Below, piece after piece: positions 8,408 through 13,344 of a DNA stretch of 13,344 nucleotides. The notes beneath the pieces were generated by a model that ran no database searches, had not been told where the DNA came from, and saw only the letters and a list, made by a program, of their open reading frames with translations. Position 1 is the first letter of the stretch. Each line of letters starts with the position of its first letter. Made by a program: the position numbers and the translations under genes. The DNA is taken from assembly GCA_003024985.2 (NCBI GenBank), contig PXIH01S0008187.1; one strand, written 5' to 3'. The stretch comes from Euperipatoides rowelli. Its lineage: Eukaryota; Onychophora; Udeonychophora; Euonychophora; Peripatopsidae.

Positions 8408-8943
8408 ATGATGTGTGAAGCTAACTTGGATGTTGCTAAAAGTTTTAAATATATACCTGGATCAACTAATCCTCTTCTGCTAATGAAAAAGCTTGCAAAT
8501 GACGTTGAAACTGAAAATGCTATACAAACTGAAAATTATCAAACTGTGCTGCAATTTATGAGGTGGTTGCTACTAAACTAAATCAGCTACCATGCTATCT
8601 TATTACAAATATAAAGTGGGTGTCATTGGCCCAATCAATTTCTCTCATATAGCTCATTTACTGTAGATGTACAGGCAAACGTTGGAAAAAAATTATTTGT
8701 ACACTCACTACAATGCTAATTCTTGAATAGTATACTTTACATCAAGCTGCATTCAATCCGGAAAAATGTCACTACTGGTTTTTTTTTTATGAAGAAATAT
8801 GCGTGTTTCTGCAAGAAGCAGTCAAACATTTTAGTGATGGCCGAAGTAATACCCGAAGGTCATGTGAAGGAATTGAGGCTGTTGTGGAGAAATTTTTAAT
8901 GTTTCTACACCAAAAAAATGTCAAATACATAATCTTCTACTAG
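8408..8943 (+). pseudogene. Coding-like relic of unknown family, frameshifted
   Basis: Three + strand stretches read like diverged protein. First, an ATG frame at 8408-8581 (58 codons including the stop) contains NLDVAKSFKYIPGSTNPLLL. Near 8540 the sequence also reads well in the next frame (AAIYEVVATKLNQLPCYL, then NIKWVSLAQSISLI), as if one base had been lost or gained. Last, an open run from 8731 to a TAG at 8941-8943 contains HQAAFNPEKCHYW, EEICVFLQEAVKHF and GIEAVVEKFLMFL. Residue composition is balanced, unlike chance frames in this AT-rich DNA. I recognise no family: it could be an old transposon protein, a processed pseudogene, an integrated viral relic or a degraded exon. It lies within the inferred RAB30 intron, same strand. 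Confidence 0.35.
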
Positions 8944-9244
8944 TTAACAAATTTCTTTTATAATAAAATAAGATTTCTAAAAAAAAATTAGGTGGGGGGG
9001 GGGGGGAGGACTGGGTGTGAGGATGACTTGTAGTTTTGCCGTTATCATCAAAAGTAATTGTAATTTTGAAAATAGTGAAAACTAATAATGTAATCTACTC
9101 ATAAATTACCTGATCACATTTCTAAAAATAATTTTTACTTGGAATCAGTTACAAAAAAGGTAAAGTGGGCCTAATTGTAATTGTGCCCAGTTACATTTTT
9201 CCAGTACTTTTCTCAACACTGATTATGCTATATTAGATGTATAA
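8944..9244. other. Spacer with G13 run, no gene seen
   Basis: AT-rich sequence with a run of 13 G (8994-9006) followed by AGGACTGGG. No coding block or RNA gene is visible. Confidence 0.5.
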
Positions 9245-9370
9245 TATTTTTTACAGAACTTACTAAATAGTGGATCGTGGATGATCCATATTATTGTGGG
9301 GAGGGCAACTTTTACTAATTATTCTGAAGCATTATCCTTGTTAAATCTTGAAAATTTAGGTAACTATTAG
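9245..9370 (+). pseudogene. Short coding-like open run, unknown
   Basis: An open run of about 41 codons ends at TAG 9368-9370. It includes SGSWMIHIIVGRATFTNYSE and then ALSLLNLENLGNY. A T-rich tract ending in TTTTACAG (to 9256) precedes NLLNSGSW, so it could mimic a terminal exon. It lies about 300 bases after the 8408-8943 relic on the same strand and may be part of it. I see no known motif, and chance is a real alternative at this length. Confidence 0.2.
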
Positions 9371-9589
9371 AAGAAATATTATTGCAACATTTATTTTTTA
9401 ACTTTTTTTTTTTATTTCCTATTTATTGTAAATTTTTTGTTGATTTTTATATATATCTCTTTCACTAAATCAGTTTAATATATCATGTTTGTAACTTGAA
9501 TCCACATCCTTTATTGGGCTAGGATTCTTGCACTTTTAATTTCCTATGTATTGTTATATTTTCTGAAATAAATATCCCTATTAATAATA
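9371..9589. other. AT-rich spacer, no gene seen
   Basis: Only T-rich and A-rich sequence, with nothing I can identify. Confidence 0.5.
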
Positions 9590-10250
9590 TAAACTAGCTT
9601 TCGTACCCGGCGTTGCCCGGGTGTCCATTGCCCGGTTATCCCCCCCCCCCTCCGCCCTAAAAAATGCAAAACTTTATTTCTATTGTCTACACTATGGAAC
9701 CTACCCCCATGCCAAATATCAAGTCTGTGCCATGTTGGGAAGTATGCTAAACACTATATTCATTGTCTACACTATGGAACCTACCCCCATGCCAAATATC
9801 AAGTCTGTGCCATGTTGGGAAGTATGCTAAACACTGCTGGGTCATTATGTCCCCCCAAAAGTCTCAAGTCTATGTTCATTATCTACCCTATGAAACCTAC
9901 CCACATGCCAAATTTCAAATTTCTGCTATGTTGGAAAGTATGCTAAAAACTTCCCGGTCATTTGCACCCGACCCCACCCCTCCAAAAAGTCCATAAGTCT
10001 ATTTCATTGTCTACACTAAGAAACCTACCTACATGCCAAATTTCAAATTTCTGCTATGTATGGAAGTATGCTAAACAGTTCTGTGTCATTTACCAAATCC
10101 AAAAGTCGATTTTCATTGTTGACACAATAAAACCTACCCACATTCCAAATGTCAAGTTTGTGCTATTTTGGGAAGTATGTTAAATTTCCTATTCAAAATG
10201 ATCACAAACTAACTAACAAACAAACAAACCTGCTTTATATATTAGATTTA
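9590..10250 (+). mobile_element. Dispersed repeat element with ACCCGG/CCGGGT head, five modules and AAAC tail
   Basis: The left end is AAACTAGCTTTCGTACCCGG, with a 6-bp stem ACCCGG (9605-9610) and CCGGGT (9617-9622) around CGTTGC. Heads of the type ACCCGGCGTTGCCCGGG are widespread in repeats of many invertebrates. Five modules follow, each with a version of TTCATTGTCTACAC, AACCTACCCACATGCCAAAT, and GTTGGGAAGTATGCTAAA; they start near 9680, 9760, 9870, 9999 and 10107. C-rich linkers separate them. The right end is AACTAACAAACAAACAAACC, then TTTATATATTAGAT. Overlapping + strand open frames arise only because the modules repeat; they encode no known protein. No transposase or polymerase is present, so it is a non-autonomous element of uncertain superfamily. 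It is related to 703-1275. Confidence 0.75.
9682..9835 (+). repeat. Perfect 74-bp direct repeat, 80-bp spacing
   Basis: Positions 9682-9755 and 9762-9835 are identical by eye over 74 bases, while the other modules of the same element differ at many sites. This indicates a recent local duplication of one module, either by slippage or unequal exchange, or an artefact of assembly. Confidence 0.88.
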
Positions 10251-10829
10251 TAAGTCTAACTATTGCTGTAACACTCTTCATATCCTTAGGGGCCAGGAGA
10301 GTTAAGTCAAGCAATAATGATTGTATATTGTATAATTAATTATATGTTTAAAGAAACAAACTAAACTAATTAATTAAAAAAGGGTAAGACTTCTTTACAA
10401 TTATACTATTTTTGCCTTCTATAGTCTACACAAAAACGATAATTTTTATTACTTGCAGTGCTTGTCTTTTTTTTTTTCAACCAAGATTACAGGAGAGGCA
10501 TATGCGTGCTGTAACTCTCTCTAATGATCTCGTCCAGCATTTCCTTAATAAGTCTTTTGCTTTCTTGTCTTTTAGCAGGTCTTGAACGAAAAGTTATTAA
10601 ATTAATAGGTTTATCATGTCAAGCTGGTTATGATGTAAATTGTGTTAGTTATACCAGGTTGACTGCTAAAAAGACTGAAATCTATCAACTGTCAAAACTG
10701 AGACAACAGAAAAATCATTAGAAATCATTATAGTTTGTGGTCTCTGTTTTACTAAAATATAAATGTTAGGAAAAATCTATACTAATTTGCCTAAACTTCA
10801 TCCAATTGGTAGGCTATATTAATTTGTTT
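10251..10829. other. Spacer between repeat and LINE, no gene called
   Basis: The segment 10480-10720 is less AT-rich and has an open + strand frame (10524-10721, 65 codons); the minus strand reads RPAKRQESKRLIKEMLDEII. Neither matches a family I know, and neither continues the reverse transcriptase reading that ends near 10830. It may be LINE sequence eroded beyond recognition or another relic. Confidence 0.4.
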
Positions 10830-11510
10830 TAAACATTCTGCTTTTATAATATCAATTATGTTGTCTTCGCCTGGTGCCTTTCCATTCTTCATGTGTTTCA
10901 CAGCATGCTTTAATTCTGCCATGTGTAGATGTGATACATCAATCATTGTGTCAAACATTTGTCTTTTTGATCTTCATCTCTTTAATGTTGGCATTATCAG
11001 ATTTATCTTCATACAGTATCTTGTAAAATTCTTCAACTCTTAGGCTAATAAACTCTTTATTCTAATAATAGTACTGTACCGTCTTTTTTTTTTTTTCATT
11101 GCTATTATTTGATTTTTAGCAATCTTCAACCTTTGTTTAGTTTTCTTCAAACTTTTGTTTTCCTCAAATATTTTTTTGATCAAATCACAGCTGAATGCTC
11201 ATAATTCTTAGAAATGCATCTTTGTAATGTTTTGCAGAACTCAACATATTCAATTTTGGACTTTGAATCTTCCTTATTTCATTTCACATTACATTTTCAT
11301 TCATTTTCATTCATTTTTTAATCTCTTGTGTTAGTTTCTTATCAGGTATTTTGTCTTCTGTACCAGCAACACATTTTGCAGCAACTAATATATTTTCTTT
11401 GATAGTAAAGTTGATTTCTTCAAGATTTCGTACTTCTTCCTGCATATCTAGTAATGTGCTGAATCTGTTTTTGAGTTCTACCTGAAACTCAAAGTGCATG
11501 TTTCCTTAGG
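10830..11510 (-). pseudogene. Broken linker and reverse transcriptase N-terminus of the RTE-like LINE
   Basis: The frame 11311-11499 contains FQVELKNRFSTLLD and AAKCVAGTEDKIPDKKL, the conserved linker after the endonuclease in RTE elements. It is followed by KIEYVEFCKTLQ (about 11240), NKSLKKTKQRLKIAKNQII (about 11105-11160), a K-rich GTV turn, VEEFYKILYED (about 11000-11030), and MAELKHAVKHMKNGKAPGED (10863-10922). The last is the usual start of the reverse transcriptase domain (family: ALKRMKNGKAPGEDG). After NIIDIIKAE the similarity stops. Each block is in a different frame from its neighbour, so at least three indels are present. Confidence 0.85.
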
Positions 11511-11549
11511 TTCTCTGTATGATTTTTGACAAACTTCCTTTTGACAAGT

Positions 11550-12310
11550 TTAACCCTTGCAATTTGCTGAATTTAGAATGGTATGAAACCTCACTAGCCT
11601 GTGATCACTGCTTGTGTTGAATTGGTTGAGTACTGAGATGCCTTGCACTATCTTGTTAACAAGTATATAATCAATTTCAATCTTCACTACGTTTGGGCCT
11701 CTCCAAGTCCATTTCAGGTTTGGTGCCTTTATGAAAAAATAATTCATGATGAACATATTCTCTGAAAATTATACCATTCTGTCTCTTCTATCATTCCTCA
11801 AACCATGACCAAATTTTCTCATGAGTTATCTTTTTGTTGCTCCTACTTTGTCATGGAAGTTACTCATAATAATTTTGTAAATGACTTATCTTTATCATGC
11901 AAATTCTACACATCCTCAATCCTCATAAAATTCTTCTACTTAATCAAAATGGCTTGAAGTTGGTGCATATACATGGATTATCTGGATCTCATATCTCTTA
12001 ATTACAACTTGGCTACTCTATCGGACACACTTTCTATCTCGACAATACTATTCTTTGAACGCTTGTGGATAAAAATCCAGCACTACACATCCGTCCTGTT
12101 GTATTTCCTCAGTAGTAGAAGGTATTTATTTATTTTTAATCAAAGGTTTAGGCAAATGATCGCCTGTACAGTTATTTTAAATAATCCAAACGCTAAATAC
12201 AAATGTACATAGTTACACTTAAGTACTATTTGTCCTTCAACGTTGCACCTATTCTCACTTAGTCCTACAATTTCTCACATGATTTTACACCATTCTTCTT
12301 CTATCTCTTG
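11550..12310 (-). pseudogene. Broken endonuclease domain of the RTE-like LINE
   Basis: Motifs of the exonuclease/endonuclease/phosphatase fold occur in order. EIVGLSENR ends at 12248, matching the family GLSETRW with its catalytic E (codon 12254-12256). VYAPTSSHFD follows at about 11943-11972, then VEEFYED. MSNFHDKVGA (11838-11867) matches MGDFNAKVG, with the catalytic D and N changed to N and H. Then come FGHGLRNDRRD, MNYFF, and WTWRGP in the last intact frame (ATG at 11756). DYILVN and SDHRLVRF follow, with the D and H of the catalytic SDH conserved at 11601-11606. Several frameshifts and stops separate the blocks. The protein would be inactive. Confidence 0.85.
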
Positions 12311-12480
12311 TAGCTTTGTTTCACTTGAATGAGTTAGACAAGAATACATGCATAGGGTCAGCATTATATGACAGCCTAAACTCATCTGGGGATTCTTAGC
12401 ACTCTGCGCACCATCATGCTCTCCTGATCGCTGTCTTATATGGGGTCATTCAGGCCTCCAGGGAATAAGGGCTATTTATT

Positions 12481-12691
12481 TAGTTATACTTTCAGGGTAT
12501 TATCTAGGAGGAAATGGCCATAATTCACCACACTGGCCAGGTGGGTCAGTGACTCACAAAGTTATAAGCTGTGGACCTAGCCTTTTGTGATCCAACACCT
12601 AACCTAGCAAGGGATCAAGGTACAACATCTTGGGAGCATTCCACAATCTATGTACGCATCCTCTATCAGCCAACTCTTCCAAGATATACAG
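12481..12691. other. GC-richer region next to the LINE, unassigned
   Basis: This part is clearly less AT-rich than the window average. On the minus strand it gives short readable pieces (for example DPPGQCGELWPFPPR around 12490-12555), but no family I recognise. It may be the 5' untranslated part of the LINE. Confidence 0.4.
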
Positions 12692-12712
12692 TATATATAT
12701 ATATATATATAT
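12692..12712. repeat. TA dinucleotide microsatellite
   Basis: About ten uninterrupted TA repeats lie at 12692-12712, flanked by GATATACAG and TTGTATAG. Confidence 0.9.
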
Positions 12713-12852
12713 TGTATAGCTGTCTCTAGTTTTTAACTTAGGATTCCAGTGAGTCATAGTTCCACTATTCCAGTCAAATCCTGGGAAAATTCCAATTCAA
12801 AATATCCCCCATCCCCCACAGGAAATTATTCATAAGTTTCCCCTCCACTCAG

Positions 12853-12949
12853 GAAAAGGCTGTTTTTTTGGCTCACTTCCGGTTTCCGGTCTCGGTTTTA
12901 GCCACAATCTCAGACCGGAAACCATAAGTGAGCCAGATACAGCCTTTTC
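12853..12949. repeat. Long imperfect inverted repeat (foldback or MITE-like)
   Basis: Three paired segments build a hairpin. GAAAAGGCTGT (12853-12863) pairs with ACAGCCTTTTC (12939-12949). TGGCTCACTT (12869-12878) pairs with AAGTGAGCCA (12926-12935). GGTTTCCGGTCT (12881-12892) pairs with AGACCGGAAACC (12912-12923). That makes 33 bp, all perfect inside the segments, with a small T-rich asymmetry and one CC/AT mismatch between them. The loop is 12893-12911 (19 bases). It is far more GC-rich than its flanks. It could be a miniature inverted-repeat element, the end of a foldback transposon, or a transcribed hairpin. I saw no clear target-site duplication. Confidence 0.85.
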
Positions 12950-13344
12950 TATCTATTTGATGTTTTGTACGACTGTAGTTCTTGTATACATATCACAAGA
13001 TGCAAAAATATAAAATGACGATTTTACTTTTTTTTTTTTGCACTTTGCATAATTTCACTTATACTTGACAGTTTAAAATAAATCATTACTAAATTAATAT
13101 GCTTTTGAGGGAGATTTATCATTGTTTAAGGGAGTTTTGAAGTATACAATATATTAAGTCTGTAAATAGAGTTTTTTTTCCCCCTTTCTGTGGGCGTTTG
13201 AATACTATATTTGTTATTTGGGTGTTTAATTATATTGATTTTTAATTTGTTATATTGTTTGTTATTGTTTTGTTTTATGTTTTGATGGGCATGTTTGGGT
13301 AATAATTATACCATTCAGTACTAACTGTGTAAGCTTCTGCTTAA
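12950..13344. other. AT-rich end of the window, no gene seen
   Basis: Only T-rich, AT-rich sequence with runs such as T10 near 13030. No exon, RNA gene or repeat was recognised. Confidence 0.5.

Larger units (their letters stand above)
10830..12480 (-). mobile_element. 5'-half remnant of an RTE-clade LINE (non-LTR retrotransposon)
   Basis: Minus-strand fragments appear in the correct order for an RTE/BovB-type polyprotein: N-terminal leader (about 12475-12280), apurinic-type endonuclease (12290-11560), linker (11510-11090) and start of the reverse transcriptase (10960-10830). Such elements nick target DNA with the endonuclease and copy their RNA in place. Here at least six frame changes or stops break the reading frame. 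The reverse transcriptase core (YADD region) and 3' tail are absent on the lower-coordinate side, which is unusual, because LINEs normally lose the 5' end. Deletion or a later rearrangement probably removed the 3' half. It lies antisense to RAB30. Sequence up to about 12600 may be further leader but is not convincing. Confidence 0.85.
7293..13344 (+). other. Inferred large first coding intron of RAB30 (5' part)
   Basis: From the donor to the window end I see no + strand block encoding the continuation of the GTPase (GLFPPGQ, or the WDTAGQE switch II motif). The simplest reading is one intron of more than 6 kb that runs beyond the window. It is filled with transposon remnants in both orientations (mariner-like, RTE-like LINE, dispersed repeat, foldback). 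A short divergent exon could have been missed by eye, and an assembly join could also separate the exons. Confidence 0.55.

Noticed and set aside
9621-10183. Four overlapping plus-strand open frames with repeated peptides (YGTYPHAKYQVCAMLGS type)
   Set aside because: The peptide repetition is the direct result of DNA module duplication in the 9590-10250 element. The same DNA is read in several frames and no protein family fits.
10524-10721. Plus-strand open frame of 65 codons
   Set aside because: Nothing recognisable in either strand. It could be eroded transposon sequence, but a gene call is not supported.
10858-11043. Plus-strand open frame opposite the LINE
   Set aside because: It is antisense to the reverse transcriptase start (KNGKAPGED), which explains why it is open.
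11973-12212. Plus-strand open frame of 79 codons
   Set aside because: It is antisense to the LINE endonuclease region and has no independent support.
12760-12790. tRNA-like TTCCAGTCAAATCCTGGG segment
   Set aside because: It resembles a T-arm but no acceptor stem, D-arm or anticodon arm can be built around it.

Overview
This is AT-rich eukaryotic genomic DNA, by composition and content from an animal. The evidence is one spliced exon of a conserved small GTPase, long AT-rich non-coding stretches, decayed metazoan-type transposons, and very long intron or intergenic spacing. There is no bacterial gene organisation, operon, CRISPR array or RNA gene that I can see. The exon reads KFLFKVVL where the human protein has DFLFKIVL, which suggests an invertebrate. 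I cannot name the phylum from the sequence alone.

Layout: 1-66 is a 22-bp minisatellite. 703-1275 is a decayed dispersed repeat built around a 'TCATTGTCTACAC...ACCTACCCACATGCC' module. 1276-3560 is AT-rich and holds five copies of a short TTTACRTCCGACACC-like word. 3562-3933 is a tandem repeat with a hairpin. 3934-7178 is AT-rich and holds two compact inverted repeats and one GC-elevated patch of unknown nature (about 5868-6010). 7181-7292 is the one convincing gene piece: the start-codon exon of a RAB30 orthologue on the + strand, with acceptor, strong start context, P-loop and donor. The next RAB30 exon is not visible, so 7293-13344 is most simply read as the 5' part of a large first coding intron.

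That inferred intron is full of transposon remains. 7500-7860 is the C-terminal end of a mariner-like transposase (minus strand). 8408-8943 and 9245-9370 are coding-like relics I do not recognise. 9590-10250 is a second, better preserved copy of the 703-1275 repeat class, with its ACCCGG...CCGGGT head, five internal modules and an AAAC-rich tail. 10830-12480 is a broken RTE-clade LINE on the minus strand (endonuclease, linker and start of the reverse transcriptase, with frameshifts, stops and lost catalytic residues). 12853-12949 is a long imperfect inverted repeat.

The window therefore holds one host gene fragment in a landscape of old mobile DNA. I found no clearly new multi-gene system. 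The best leads are the unrecognised coding-like relics in the inferred RAB30 intron, the strong local enrichment of TAGGCCTA/GTAGGCTA words, CpG-biased divergence between tandem copies, and three compact hairpins.
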